This document shows positions 1-9,543 of a stretch of 54,147 bases of DNA, piece after piece. The notes beneath the pieces are model-generated. The model had not been told where the DNA came from and made no database searches. It saw nothing but the letters and a program-made list of their open reading frames with translations. Numbering within the stretch: position 1 is the stretch's first letter; every line of letters starts with the position of its first letter. Made by a program: the position numbers and the translations under genes. Origin of the DNA: an uncultured Flavobacteriaceae bacterium (lineage in GTDB: Bacteria > Bacteroidota > Bacteroidia > Flavobacteriales > Flavobacteriaceae); NCBI GenBank assembly GCA_947486785.1, contig CANKUU010000023.1, forward strand, positions 1-54,147, given 5' to 3'.

Positions 1-77
1 GTTTTAACATCCCAAATCTTAAAACTTAACCTAAATACAGAATAAAAGAATACCCAAATTAAAACCTACTTAAAAAA

Positions 78-104
78 GCCCTCCAAGTTCGGAGGGCTTT
101 TTTT
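78..104 (+). terminator. Rho-independent terminator, bidirectional
   Basis: A 7-bp perfect stem (GCCCTCC at 78-84, GGAGGGC at 91-97) with a 6-nt loop is followed by seven T on the plus strand and preceded by six A. It can therefore act in both directions. It most likely terminates a gene left of the window. Confidence 0.8.
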
Positions 105-465
105 ATGGCATATAAGCACATACTAGGCAGGTAGTTTAATTGTAGCGTATATAGCGCCAAAACCGACCCATTATTCAACTAAATACTATTGATTGGGGCT
201 CAAAAAATATAAACAAAAGGTATTTCATCCGTAAAAGGATGCCATTTAGCGCCATTCGCAACATCTTTTGGTGTTTTTACAACAAACATTTAGCGATAAG
301 CTACACTAAATATAACTTTACGGCGTATTTAGGTTTTTAGCCCAATGAAACTGTCTTAACCGAAAAAATTATAAGTATTTGGATTTCGCCCATGTCTAAA
401 ACATAAGCTCAGATTTGATATTATTGACTGTAGCATCTTATTTAAGAATCCTACTTAACTAAAAA

Positions 466-494
466 AAAACGCCTCGACAATGTCGAGGCGTTTT
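466..494 (-). terminator. Terminator of the DUF3078 / suf-linked operon
   Basis: A nearly perfect palindrome (arms around CGCCTCGACA and TGTCGAGGCG) is flanked on its left by nine A, which read as a T-run on the minus strand. It lies 25 nt after the minus-strand stop of the DUF3078 gene at 519, so it is placed to end that transcript. The opposite side has only four T. Confidence 0.85.
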
Positions 495-518
495 ACTTTT
501 AAAGTAGCATTGGTAAAC

Positions 519-1451
519 TTATAAAGAAAAGTTTAAACCAAATAACCAATAACTTTGAATTGGATTATCAACATTATCGAATGTTGGTGTTGGTGTAATA
601 GCTGGTAATTGACCTAATGCATTAGCCAAAGCCTCTTGTTTATTGCCTCTTAAACCAAATTCAAATCCAAGACCAATACCTTTCCATAACGTATAGCCAA
701 AAGAGTTAATCCATGTCCAGTTTGATAGGTCACCACTTTCGTAACTCTGAAAAGTAGATAAATTTGTTTTAAAACTTATATCTCCAATTTGCCTTGTATA
801 ATCAGCAACTATTTTAGCACCTAATGAAGACTCATATGCTGCATCATTATTACTAAAAACAAAGTTGTAGTTTAATGGGTGTATTACAACAACCAAATCT
901 TTTATTGGAGTCCAAGTTGCACCTATACCTAAATCTAAATATCCAGGATCATTAAAATCGTTAATGATAGAAGATCTGTATTCACCTAAGGCAGAAATAG
1001 CAAATTTTTCAGAAAGTTTATACCCATATAAAGAGGTAACATTAAAAACATCCGTAGTACCATTAAAACTTTTATCATCGGTATCGATATCTTTGTTATC
1101 AATTTTAACCCATTGAGCGTTGATATTTGCAGCATTTCTCCAGAAAAACTTTTCTCTGTCTAAATTTGCATAAGCGTTTAGGGCAATACCTATTGTACCT
1201 GCGCTATTATTTGGTGTGCCTTGCGCATACCAATTACTGGCTCCCGATAGGTTTGCACCTACAGTACCAAAAATACCTTTTTTCCAACCAGGAAAAGCAT
1301 CAATTTCACTTTGAAGCGCATCAACCCTAGCTTGAACCGCTTTTAAAGAATCTTTTTGAGCCGCTTGTTTGGCTTTTAAATCTTCAATCGTTTGTGCATT
1401 TGCAAATGTCATGGCTAACATAGCTGCAACTGCGAAAATTACTTTCTTCAT
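519..1451 (-). CDS. DUF3078 domain outer-membrane-like protein
   Basis: 310-aa protein of the DUF3078 family, common in Bacteroidota and without known function. Residues 1-19 form a clear signal peptide ending in ANAQ. A short charged coiled-coil segment (about 22-52) follows, then a long run of alternating polar and aromatic strands typical of a small outer-membrane beta-barrel, ending in YWLFGLNFSL. It is the last gene of a minus-strand series that starts with the suf genes, 68 nt after DUF2480, and a strong terminator follows it. Barrel topology and location are inferred from sequence pattern; the family name is from memory. A link to Fe-S assembly rests only on gene order. Confidence 0.8.
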   Translation of the reverse strand: MKKVIFAVAAMLAMTFANAQTIEDLKAKQAAQKDSLKAVQARVDALQSEIDAFPGWKKGIFGTVGANLSGASNWYAQGTPNNSAGTIGIALNAYANLDREKFFWRNAANINAQWVKIDNKDIDTDDKSFNGTTDVFNVTSLYGYKLSEKFAISALGEYRSSIINDFNDPGYLDLGIGATWTPIKDLVVVIHPLNYNFVFSNNDAAYESSLGAKIVADYTRQIGDISFKTNLSTFQSYESGDLSNWTWINSFGYTLWKGIGLGFEFGLRGNKQEALANALGQLPAITPTPTFDNVDNPIQSYWLFGLNFSL

Positions 1452-1519
1452 AATGTTTAGTGTTTAATTTTTTATGAAACGCAAAAGTACTAATTGTTAC
1501 TAATATCTCTACGCTTAAA

Positions 1520-2026
1520 CTACTTTCTTTTAAAAATAGGCACCGCAGAACATGCTTCACCGTACATAATACTTTTGGCAACGGTTTGTAGCCTTTCAGT
1601 TAACCAAGTATAGGCATTTGCAGGAATTGGTTTTGCGCCACAGCCTTTAATAATAACTAATTTGTTTACAAAAGGAGTTAGCTCTAGATCTTCGATAATG
1701 GTTTGGTAAATTGCAGTTTCTAGTTGCTCTAAATTACCGACAACTACTTTTTTCGCAAAGGGTTGTAATTTTGAAGCAACTAGCATATTTGCCCAGCCAG
1801 GTATAATGGCATCTGTAGAACATTGTAAAGCAACGTAAGCATCTTTGTAGATACTAAAATCATGTGTATCAACAAAAGCTCTAAATTCCTTTTCTCTAAG
1901 TACTAAACCTTCAAATAACCAATTTTTTAAATCTAAACTAAAGCGCTTACCAACAGGGTAATACTCTTCTAGATCAAAAGTAATTAGTTTACTTTGGGCA
2001 ACTCTATTTACTATTTCGTCTGACAT
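1520..2026 (-). CDS. DUF2480 family protein in the suf cluster
   Basis: 168-aa soluble protein matching my memory of DUF2480, a Bacteroidota family of unknown function usually found close to suf genes. There is no signal peptide or membrane segment, so it should be cytoplasmic. Three cysteines stand out: one in ALQCSTD, one in IKGCGAKP and one in GEACSAVP. The surrounding Gly/Pro-rich patches look like conserved active or binding sites. It lies 47 nt downstream of the SufT-like gene on the same strand. A role in Fe-S cluster assembly or delivery is inferred from position and cysteines only. Confidence 0.8.
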   Translation of the reverse strand: MSDEIVNRVAQSKLITFDLEEYYPVGKRFSLDLKNWLFEGLVLREKEFRAFVDTHDFSIYKDAYVALQCSTDAIIPGWANMLVASKLQPFAKKVVVGNLEQLETAIYQTIIEDLELTPFVNKLVIIKGCGAKPIPANAYTWLTERLQTVAKSIMYGEACSAVPIFKRK

Positions 2027-2073
2027 GATTTAACCTGACTTATTACCACATTGTGGCTAATGATACATGGTAT

Positions 2074-2403
2074 TTAAAGAAAACCTAATTCTAATTTGGC
2101 TTCTTCGCTCATTAAATCTTGAGTCCATGGTGGATCAAAAGTAATTTCTACTTCTGCATCTTTTACCATGTTTATTGATTTAACTTTCTCTTCAATTTCT
2201 ATGGGTAAAGATTCGGCAACAGGGCAGTTTGGCGAAGTTAGTGTCATTAAAATTTTAACATCATTATCTTCATTCACCATTACATCATATATTAAACCTA
2301 ACTCGTAAATATCTACTGGAATTTCAGGGTCATAAATGGTTTTTAACACATTTACTATTTTTTCTCCTAATTCTTTGGTGTCTATGGTAGTATCTTCGCT
2401 CAT
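2074..2403 (-). CDS. SufT/MIP18-like Fe-S assembly protein (DUF59)
   Basis: 109-aa MIP18/DUF59 family protein. The family takes part in maturation of cytosolic Fe-S proteins (SufT in bacteria, CIA2 in eukaryotes). Visible hallmarks are the DPE motif at residues 25-27, followed by IYELGLIYDV, a conserved Cys at about residue 60 in SPNCPVAE, and the FDPPWTQD segment near the end. It starts 7 nt after sufE ends, so the two are probably translationally coupled. The length is normal for a stand-alone DUF59 domain. The exact client proteins cannot be read from sequence. Confidence 0.9.
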   Translation of the reverse strand: MSEDTTIDTKELGEKIVNVLKTIYDPEIPVDIYELGLIYDVMVNEDNDVKILMTLTSPNCPVAESLPIEIEEKVKSINMVKDAEVEITFDPPWTQDLMSEEAKLELGFL

Positions 2404-2410
2404 AAAGCTT

Positions 2411-2833
2411 TTATTTTAATTGTGTTTGATACGCTACAGCGTATAATTTCAATTGTTTAATCATGCTTACCAAGCCATTTGCTCTTGTAGGTGACAAATG
2501 TTCTTTTAAGCCGATCTCATCAATAAAATCGGTTTTAGCCGCAATAATATTTGCAGGAGTTTGATTGCTAAAGGTGCGTATTAAAATTGCTATAATTCCT
2601 TTGGTAATAATAGCATCACTATCGGCAGTAAAAACCAACTTGCCTTCAACTAACTCTGCATGTACCCATACTTTGCTTTGGCAGCCTTTTATGATATTGT
2701 CACTTGTTTTATATTGTTCATCGATTAAAGGAAGTGATTTTCCTAACTCAATCATATATTCATAACGCTGCATCCAGTCTTCAAACATGGCAAATTCGTC
2801 AATAACCTCATTTTGGATGTCCTCTATACTCAT
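2411..2833 (-). CDS. sufE: SufE, sulfur acceptor for SufS
   Basis: 140-aa SufE family protein. SufE takes the persulfide sulfur from the cysteine desulfurase SufS and passes it to the SufBCD scaffold. The acceptor Cys is residue 51 within IKGCQSKVW, and the downstream hydrophobic core follows the family pattern. It lies on the minus strand downstream of sufS but is separated by a 410-bp gap, so it may have its own promoter. It is tightly followed by the SufT-like gene. Confidence is high because the catalytic loop and the neighbourhood agree. Confidence 0.95.
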   Translation of the reverse strand: MSIEDIQNEVIDEFAMFEDWMQRYEYMIELGKSLPLIDEQYKTSDNIIKGCQSKVWVHAELVEGKLVFTADSDAIITKGIIAILIRTFSNQTPANIIAAKTDFIDEIGLKEHLSPTRANGLVSMIKQLKLYAVAYQTQLK

Positions 2834-3243
2834 GGTTAAATTTTAAATAAAATTACAATATCTTAACTAGCTATTCAACAGTTTAATATAATGCTTGTTT
2901 CGCTATCATTTAAACGATTTTAAAGAAAACCAAAACATTAATTTTCTTGGTTTTTTCTTCTACACAAATTATTTGTAGCCTACAAAGTTACTTGTTTTTT
3001 AGCTTTGATAAAAAGTTATAATCATAACTAAAAAAGTACGCCCCTACCCATAAATCAATTTTTCAAATTTTGATTTGGTTTAGCAAAATATTTTTTAGTA
3101 CGCGTACATCTTAGAACAAACAATGCTATGAAATAAGACTAGAAGTATAAGTACTTACTATACGGCAAAACAAATCGAAAGAATACACACAATTATAAAA
3201 GAAAATCTAAAATAGAAACAGCTTAAGTTAAAATAATGGCTAT
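2834..3243. other. 410-bp gap inside the suf locus
   Basis: No gene seen. It separates sufS (ending at 3244) from sufE (starting at 2833), both on the minus strand. It contains an imperfect inverted repeat at about 2923-2959 (AAAACCAA against TTGGTTTT with flanking A and T runs) that could be a weak bidirectional terminator after sufS. A second short palindrome lies at about 3052-3076 (AAATCAA/TTGATTT). Confidence 0.4.
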
Positions 3244-4458
3244 TTAAACCAACATTTTTGCTGCTAATTTTACACCATCAACCATTACGTCTATTTCATT
3301 TTTAGTGTTGTAAAAACTAAAACTTGCACGAACGGTTCCTGGAATTTTGAAGAAATCCATGATGGGCTGTGCGCAATGGTGACCTGTGCGTACGGCCACA
3401 CCTAATTTATCTAAAATTGAACCAATATCGTATGGGTGAAGCCCATTGATATTAAAAGAAATTACTGCCGTCTTTTTTTCTGCAACGCCATATATTTTTA
3501 AGTCATCTATTTCAAGTAGTTTTTGTGTTGCATACACTAATAGGTCATTTTCATAAGCAGCAATTTCAGAAAAGCCAATAGCATTCATATAATCTAAAGC
3601 CGCTGCAAAGGCAATTACACCACATATATTGGGGGTGCCAGCTTCAAATTTGTGCGGCAAATCTGCATAACTCGTTTTTTTAAAAGTTACTTCCGAAATC
3701 ATTTCACCACCTCCTTGGTACGGTGGTAATTTGTTTAACCAAGCTTCTTTTCCGTACAACATACCTACCCCTGTAGGACCGCATACCTTATGTGCAGAAA
3801 TGGTATAAAAATCAGCATCTAGGGCTTGCAAATCTGCTTTTATATGGGGTGCTGCTTGAGCCCCATCAACAAGAACCGCTGCACCTACCTCATGTGCCTT
3901 AGCTATGATTTTCTTAATTGGGTTAATAGTACCTAAAGCATTAGAAACGTGGTTACAGAACACCAATTTTGTTTTATGCGACAACAAGGCTTCATATGCT
4001 TCCAGTATTAACTCGCCCTCTAAATTCATCGGAATCACTTTTAATATTGCCCCTGTACGTTCACATAACATTTGCCATGGTACAATATTAGAATGATGCT
4101 CCATTGCAGAAACCAGAATTTCATCCCCTTTATTAATCAACGAAGCAAAGCCATTGGCGACAATATTAATACTATGGGTTGTACCCGATGTAAAAATAAT
4201 TTCGTGCGCTTTAGCTGCATTAAAATGTTTTTGAATGGTATTTCGTGCTTGCTCGTATTTATCAGTAGCCTCTTGCGATAAAACATGCACCCCTCTATGT
4301 ATATTTGCATTGTAGTTTTGATAATAGTCTACAATAACATTTATTACTTGTTGTGGCGTTTGCGAAGTGGCCGCATTATCAAAATAAACAAGAGCCTTGC
4401 CGTTTACCTCACGTTTTAATATAGGAAAGTCTTTTCGTATGTTAGTTACATCAAGCAT
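3244..4458 (-). CDS. sufS: SufS, group II cysteine desulfurase
   Basis: 404-aa PLP-dependent cysteine desulfurase that removes sulfur from L-cysteine as a persulfide for Fe-S cluster building. The PLP-binding lysine is K224 in TISAHKVCGPTG. The catalytic persulfide cysteine is C362 in RTGHHCAQP, the group II form with a short loop. His pair H121-H122 lies in the AMEHHSNIVPW cofactor segment. It starts 64 nt after sufD ends, on the same strand, in the usual Bacteroidota order sufBCDS. Length is full and no defects are seen. Confidence 0.96.
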   Translation of the reverse strand: MLDVTNIRKDFPILKREVNGKALVYFDNAATSQTPQQVINVIVDYYQNYNANIHRGVHVLSQEATDKYEQARNTIQKHFNAAKAHEIIFTSGTTHSINIVANGFASLINKGDEILVSAMEHHSNIVPWQMLCERTGAILKVIPMNLEGELILEAYEALLSHKTKLVFCNHVSNALGTINPIKKIIAKAHEVGAAVLVDGAQAAPHIKADLQALDADFYTISAHKVCGPTGVGMLYGKEAWLNKLPPYQGGGEMISEVTFKKTSYADLPHKFEAGTPNICGVIAFAAALDYMNAIGFSEIAAYENDLLVYATQKLLEIDDLKIYGVAEKKTAVISFNINGLHPYDIGSILDKLGVAVRTGHHCAQPIMDFFKIPGTVRASFSFYNTKNEIDVMVDGVKLAAKMLV

Positions 4459-4522
4459 AGCGTCGTTATGAATTTTTTAAGTACCTATAAACTTTGTGAG
4501 AAATTTAATCAGAGGAAGATTT

Positions 4523-5839
4523 CTACAAATCAAAACCTAAATTAACCCCAATTTTTTTGGCAATAAGCTTGTTTATTCTTGTTTTTAATTCTGGTATACG
4601 TACACTTTCTAGCACATTGTTTGCAAAAGCATACATTAATAAAGCGCGTGCTTCTTTTTTTGGAATACCTCTTGATTGAAGATAAAACAAGGCATCTTCG
4701 TCTAGCTGACCAATAGTACAACCGTGAGAACATTTAACATCATCAGCAAAAATTTCTAGTTGCGGTTTTGTATTTATTGTCGCTTTATCGCTAATTAAAA
4801 TATTATTGTTTTTTTGAAAAGCGTTTGTTTTTTGAGCAACTTTATCTACAATTATTTTTCCATTAAAAACACCTGTAGAATTTTCGCCATAAATACCTTT
4901 ATAATCTTGATGACTTTCACAATTTGGCTGTATGTGATGTACAAGGGTATGATGGTCTACATGCTGCTTTTCTGCTAAAATGGTTACCCCTTTCATGGTA
5001 GAGTCCATATACTCTCCATTTTGATAGAAATTCAAGTTATTTCTAGTCAATTTTCCGCCTAACGAAAAAGTATGCACATTTACAAAACTTCTATCTTTTT
5101 GATCTACATAGGTATTGTCAATTAATGATGCCTTAGCACTATCATTCTGCACTTTATAGTAATCTATATTAGCACTTTTTGCAGCAAAAATTTCGGTTAC
5201 TGAATTGGTTAAAACCTCATTTGAAGTTAGGCTTTGGTGACGTTCTATAATCTGTAATTCTGCATTTTCTTCAACGATAATTAAGTTTCGAGGTTGCAGC
5301 AATAAAGAGGCCTCGTTACCTGTAGCGAAATGGATAATTTCTACTGGTTTTTTAGGCATTTTACCTTTAGGAATATAGATATAAGCACCTTCTTTACTAA
5401 AAGCAGTATTTAGGCTGGTTAACGACTCGTCTTTAGAGGCTACCTTATTAAAATAAACATCTATTATCTGTTTGTACATGGGCTTTGTTAAAGCCGAACT
5501 CATTAAACAAATGTCGACACCATCATGGGTAGTTTCTGACAAATGAGAACTGAATACCCCATCTACAAAAACAATTTTATAGGTGTCAATATCATGTATA
5601 AAATACTTTTTTACGTCTTTGTATTCCAACGTTTTCTCTTGCTTAGGAAAAATGCTAAAATCTATCTTTTGCAAGCCTTTTAAAGAAGTATATTTCCAAG
5701 CTTCTTCTTTTTTTGATGGAAATCCTTTTATTTCAAAATTTTTCATTGCTTCAATACGAACGTCGTGCACTGGGTGCTCAACGTCAATATTATTTTCAAA
5801 CGCCATGAAAGAAGAAACTAATTTATCTTTTAAATCCAT
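4523..5839 (-). CDS. sufD: SufD, Fe-S scaffold subunit
   Basis: 438-aa SufD. It forms the SufB-SufC-SufD complex, a scaffold on which the Fe-S cluster is built; SufD supports iron entry and complex stability. The central beta-helix region and the C-terminal segment FADDVKCSHGCTIGQLDEDALFYLQSRGI are typical of SufB/SufD, including the conserved Cys-Ser-His. It lies 61 nt after sufC on the minus strand and 64 nt before sufS. No truncation is seen. Confidence 0.94.
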   Translation of the reverse strand: MDLKDKLVSSFMAFENNIDVEHPVHDVRIEAMKNFEIKGFPSKKEEAWKYTSLKGLQKIDFSIFPKQEKTLEYKDVKKYFIHDIDTYKIVFVDGVFSSHLSETTHDGVDICLMSSALTKPMYKQIIDVYFNKVASKDESLTSLNTAFSKEGAYIYIPKGKMPKKPVEIIHFATGNEASLLLQPRNLIIVEENAELQIIERHQSLTSNEVLTNSVTEIFAAKSANIDYYKVQNDSAKASLIDNTYVDQKDRSFVNVHTFSLGGKLTRNNLNFYQNGEYMDSTMKGVTILAEKQHVDHHTLVHHIQPNCESHQDYKGIYGENSTGVFNGKIIVDKVAQKTNAFQKNNNILISDKATINTKPQLEIFADDVKCSHGCTIGQLDEDALFYLQSRGIPKKEARALLMYAFANNVLESVRIPELKTRINKLIAKKIGVNLGFDL

Positions 5840-5900
5840 TTTTACTTAGTGTTAAGAAGTACGGTGTTAAATACTTTGTATGCTTTTATAGCTACTATTA

Positions 5901-6653
5901 TTAAACTACAGCTTCATTTTTAAGCCAGTCATAACCCTTTGCTTCTAATTCTAGTGCTAATTCTTTACCTCCAGATTTTACAATTTTTCCATTATGCAAA
6001 ACATGAACAAAATCAGGAACTATATATTCTAAAAGACGCTGATAGTGAGTAATTACCACAACGGCATTGTCTTTACTTTTTAGTTTATTAACCCCGTTTG
6101 CAACAATTCGTAAGGCATCAATATCTAAGCCCGAATCGGTCTCATCTAAAATAGCTAGTTTAGGTTCTAACATAGCCATCTGAAAAATTTCGTTTCTTTT
6201 CTTTTCTCCGCCTGAAAATCCTTCATTTAAAGATCTTGACAAGAATTTTCGGTCAATCTCAAGCATTTCTGCCTTGTCACGTATCATCTTCAACATATCT
6301 TTAGCGGGCATATCTTCTTTACCTCTTGCCTTTCGCGACTCGTTGATAGCGGTTTTGATGAAATTAGTAACCGAAACCCCTGGAATTTCAACAGGATACT
6401 GAAAAGATAAAAAAACACCTTTATGTGCTCGTTCTTCTGGTGCATCACCTTCTAAATCTTCTCCATTTAAAACCACCTTACCTTTTGTAACCTCAAACTC
6501 TTCTTTACCAGCTATTACCGAAGCTAAGGTACTTTTACCAGATCCGTTTGGACCCATTATCGCATGTACTTCACCCGCTTTTACTTCAAGGTTGATACCT
6601 TTCAATATTTGCTTATCATCTATACGTGCATGTAAATCATTAATTTTAAGCAT
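5901..6653 (-). CDS. sufC: SufC, ATPase of the Fe-S scaffold
   Basis: 250-aa soluble ABC-type ATPase that drives conformational change in the SufBCD complex. The Walker A motif GPNGSGKST is at residues 34-42, the signature FSGGEKKR at about 146-153, Walker B with the catalytic Glu at ILDETDSGLD (D170, E171), and the switch His in VVITHYQ. There is no membrane partner, as expected for SufC. It starts only 5 nt after the stop of an MBL-fold lipoprotein gene that splits it from sufB, so the whole run is probably one transcript. Confidence 0.96.
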   Translation of the reverse strand: MLKINDLHARIDDKQILKGINLEVKAGEVHAIMGPNGSGKSTLASVIAGKEEFEVTKGKVVLNGEDLEGDAPEERAHKGVFLSFQYPVEIPGVSVTNFIKTAINESRKARGKEDMPAKDMLKMIRDKAEMLEIDRKFLSRSLNEGFSGGEKKRNEIFQMAMLEPKLAILDETDSGLDIDALRIVANGVNKLKSKDNAVVVITHYQRLLEYIVPDFVHVLHNGKIVKSGGKELALELEAKGYDWLKNEAVV

Positions 6654-6658
6654 ATTCT

Positions 6659-7537
6659 TTATTTTAAATATTCTGGTGCCTTTGGCAATTTATTAAAGTC
6701 TTCTTTTTGGTGTTGTATAAACACTTTTGCATTCTTCTCTTTGGCAAAAGCTTCAAAAGCATCCATACTTTGTAGCGTTAAATCTACATCTGTGTTAAAA
6801 CTGGGTACTCTTTTATGGGTTCTGTTTTCATAAAAATGATACAAATCTCCTGTTAAAAGTATTGGGCCGCTTTCTGCTAAATTTAAATATAATATTTGGT
6901 GCCCCGGGGTATGCCCAGGCATAGATTTTATGACTACACTACCATCGCCGAAAACATCAAAATCTCCATTTAACAGTTGTACATTACTTAACTGAGCAAT
7001 TGCATTATATATATCTGGGTTTGATTGCATCATGTCTGCACTAGTTACAAAACTATGTTCAGCCTCTTGCACTAGCCATGTGGCTTTATGCATTGCATTG
7101 GCATGCCCCGTATGGTCAAAATGAGTATGTGATAAGGCTATATAATTGATATCTTCTAAAGAAAGACCTATCGATTTTAGTTGATCTACAACTTTCTCTT
7201 TTCTAGAAATAGTAAAATTACCGTTAGGCGTTGTAAACGGTTTTTCTGCGGTAGTTAAATTTTCTGGCAAGCCCGCATCCCACATTAAATTACCTTTCGG
7301 ATGGCTTATAACATAAAAAGCGTCCGCAAATTCTTTACTTTGCCCATGATAGGTTGTGTCTTGCGAAAACAATTCTAAATTGTTTACCATAACCGTGCCT
7401 CCATCAAATGTGTATAGTTTTACATCGGGCTTGGCACTTTCTACTATGGTTGATTTTAGCTCAACTTTATTCTTTTTAGTGTCTTTACAAGCCATAAAAA
7501 GAAAGACCAATGCTATAAATAATACGCTATTTTTCAT
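6659..7537 (-). CDS. MBL-fold lipoprotein hydrolase, AHL-lactonase-like
   Basis: 292-aa metallo-beta-lactamase-fold protein. The N-terminus (hydrophobic run to C17 in FMACKD) is a lipoprotein signal, so the enzyme sits in the envelope. The zinc motif HTHFDH is at residues 137-142, with further ligands at H209 (GHTPGH) and D231 (LTGDLYHF) and a late His near IQHQKED. The overall pattern resembles the N-acyl homoserine lactonase branch, but the substrate cannot be read from sequence. It sits between sufB (11 nt) and sufC (5 nt) on the same strand, so it must be co-transcribed with the suf operon. That is an odd place for an exported hydrolase. Confidence 0.85.
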   Translation of the reverse strand: MKNSVLFIALVFLFMACKDTKKNKVELKSTIVESAKPDVKLYTFDGGTVMVNNLELFSQDTTYHGQSKEFADAFYVISHPKGNLMWDAGLPENLTTAEKPFTTPNGNFTISRKEKVVDQLKSIGLSLEDINYIALSHTHFDHTGHANAMHKATWLVQEAEHSFVTSADMMQSNPDIYNAIAQLSNVQLLNGDFDVFGDGSVVIKSMPGHTPGHQILYLNLAESGPILLTGDLYHFYENRTHKRVPSFNTDVDLTLQSMDAFEAFAKEKNAKVFIQHQKEDFNKLPKAPEYLK

Positions 7538-7548
7538 TACTCTTTTTA

Positions 7549-8994
7549 TTATCCTACAGAACCTTCTAAGCTAATTTCTAAAAGTTTTTGTGCTTCTACA
7601 GCAAACTCCATTGGCAATTTATTTAAAACCTCTTTACTAAAACCATTTACAATTAAGGCAATCGCTTTTTCGGTATCAATACCTCTTTGGTTGCAATAAA
7701 AAATTTGATCTTCACCAATTTTACTAGTCGTTGCCTCGTGCTCTATTTGAGCAGATTTATTTTTTGCCTCTATGTAAGGAAAAGTATGAGCACCGCATTC
7801 ATTGCCCATTAACAGCGAGTCGCATTGCGAAAAATTTCGAGCATTTTCTGCTCTTGATCCAATTTGAACTAGGCCTCGATAGCTATTTTGAGATTTACCC
7901 GCCGATATGCCTTTCGATATTATGGTACTTTTTGTATTCTTACCTAAATGAATCATTTTGGTACCTGTATCTGCCTGCTGATAATTATTGGTTACCGCTA
8001 TAGAATAGAACTCACCTACTGAGTTAGCTCCTTTTAAAATGCAAGAAGGGTATTTCCAAGTTACCGCAGAACCTGTTTCTACTTGGGTCCATGAAATTTT
8101 TGCGTTTCTTTCGCAGATTCCTCTTTTGGTTACAAAATTGTAAACCCCACCTTTACCCTCAGAATTGCCAGGATACCAATTTTGTACCGTTGAGTATTTT
8201 ATTTCAGCATCATCCATTGCTATTAACTCTACCACCGCCGCATGCAATTGGTTTTCATCTCTTGACGGCGCCGTGCATCCTTCTAAGTAACTCACATAGC
8301 TACCTTTGTCTGCAATTACTAAAGTTCGTTCAAACTGCCCTGTTCCTCCCTCATTAATTCTAAAATATGTAGATAGCTCCATAGGGCAACTCACCCCTTT
8401 AGGAATATAACAAAAAGATCCGTCAGTAAAAACAGCTGAATTTAGTGCTGCATAAAAATTATCTGTAGTCGGAACCACGGTACCCATATATTTTTTTACC
8501 AATTCTGGGTGCTTTTGAATAGCTTCTGAAATAGGCATAAAAATAATGCCCTTTTCGGCCAAAGTTTTCTTAAAGGTGGTAGCCACAGAAACAGAATCTA
8601 CTACAATATCAACCGCAACATTTTGCAGTTTCTTTTGCTCATCAACCGAAATACCCAGTTTTCGATACATCTCTAGCAAATCTGGATCAACGTCTTCAAG
8701 TGTTTTATTAGGATCAGCTGCTTTGGGCGCAGAATAGTAACTAATCGCTTGAAAATCTGGCTTCTCATACCGCACATTAGCCCATTCGGGTTCTTCCATT
8801 TTCTCCCAAACTCGAAAAGCTTCTAGACGCCATTCGGTCATCCATTCTGGTTCATTTTTCTTTTTAGAAATAGCCCGAACAATACCCTCATTTAATCCTT
8901 TTGGAAAAGTATCTGATTCAATATCTGTATAAAAACCATATTCATATTCTTTGGTTTCTAACTCTTTTTTTAATTCTTCTTCTGTATATGCCAT
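7549..8994 (-). CDS. sufB: SufB, Fe-S scaffold subunit
   Basis: 481-aa SufB, the core scaffold protein of the SufBCD complex on which the nascent Fe-S cluster is assembled. Family hallmarks are [29 protein letters not shown], the conserved [20 protein letters not shown] and the late [20 protein letters not shown] segment with candidate cluster and sulfur-acceptor cysteines. Length is normal. It lies 158 nt downstream of sufA on the minus strand and is followed after 11 nt by the MBL-fold gene. Confidence 0.96.
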   Translation of the reverse strand: MAYTEEELKKELETKEYEYGFYTDIESDTFPKGLNEGIVRAISKKKNEPEWMTEWRLEAFRVWEKMEEPEWANVRYEKPDFQAISYYSAPKAADPNKTLEDVDPDLLEMYRKLGISVDEQKKLQNVAVDIVVDSVSVATTFKKTLAEKGIIFMPISEAIQKHPELVKKYMGTVVPTTDNFYAALNSAVFTDGSFCYIPKGVSCPMELSTYFRINEGGTGQFERTLVIADKGSYVSYLEGCTAPSRDENQLHAAVVELIAMDDAEIKYSTVQNWYPGNSEGKGGVYNFVTKRGICERNAKISWTQVETGSAVTWKYPSCILKGANSVGEFYSIAVTNNYQQADTGTKMIHLGKNTKSTIISKGISAGKSQNSYRGLVQIGSRAENARNFSQCDSLLMGNECGAHTFPYIEAKNKSAQIEHEATTSKIGEDQIFYCNQRGIDTEKAIALIVNGFSKEVLNKLPMEFAVEAQKLLEISLEGSVG

Positions 8995-9152
8995 ATCTTT
9001 TCTAGTAAAATAGTTTAAAAAGAAAATGCTTAAATTTTAAACTACTCTCTTTTTAATGAACGTGATTTTATTAGCTACCTAGCTCTTTATCAATATGATT
9101 TAAAGTTTAAAATAAACAATATTAGGATAAATGATTTCTCTTTTCGTCTTTA

Positions 9153-9482
9153 TTACATTGAAAAGCTCTCGCCACAACCACATGTTCTTTGAGCATTGGG
9201 GTTGTTAAAAACAAAACCCTTGCCATTTAAACCACCCGAATATTCTAAAACTGTTCCTACGAGATATAAAAAACTTTTTTTATCTACAATGATACGTACA
9301 TCATTATCTTCGAAAACTTTATCGGTTTCCTCTTTTTTTTTGTCAAAATTTAACTCATAGGATAAACCGCTGCACCCCCCACTTTTAACGCCTACACGTA
9401 CATAATCGGTAGCTGCGTCAAAGCCTTCTTCGGTCATCAAACTAATGACTTTCTTTTTAGCTGTTTCTGATACTTGAATCAT
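9153..9482 (-). CDS. sufA: SufA/IscA-type Fe-S carrier
   Basis: 109-aa A-type carrier (HesB/IscA family) that holds and passes on Fe-S clusters. The three invariant cysteines are present: C37 in GGCSGLSY, and C101 and C103 in the terminal CGCGESF. It is the first gene of the minus-strand suf series, 158 nt ahead of sufB. A TATATTTG box on the minus strand (9543-9536), about 53 nt before the start, could be the -7 element of its promoter, though I see no good -33 box. I cannot distinguish the labels SufA, IscA or ErpA from sequence alone. Confidence 0.93.
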   Translation of the reverse strand: MIQVSETAKKKVISLMTEEGFDAATDYVRVGVKSGGCSGLSYELNFDKKKEETDKVFEDNDVRIIVDKKSFLYLVGTVLEYSGGLNGKGFVFNNPNAQRTCGCGESFSM

Positions 9483-9535
9483 AATTTTTTAAAATTTAAG
9501 ATTCTTTTTTATTTGGTTCAATTCTAAATAGTTTA

Positions 9536-9543
9536 CAAATATA
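9536..9543 (-). promoter_or_regulatory. Possible -7 promoter box for the suf operon
   Basis: On the minus strand the bases read TATATTTG, a full match to the Bacteroidota -7 consensus TAnnTTTG, about 53 nt before the sufA start. A TTG at the matching -33 distance is not obvious, so the call is weak. Confidence 0.35.

Larger units (their letters stand above)
1..518. other. Non-coding left flank with two terminator hairpins
   Basis: I see no convincing gene here. The stretch holds two GC-rich hairpins (listed separately) and AT-rich sequence between them without a coding pattern. The first hairpin probably ends a plus-strand gene lying left of the window; the second ends the minus-strand DUF3078 gene. 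Confidence 0.6.
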
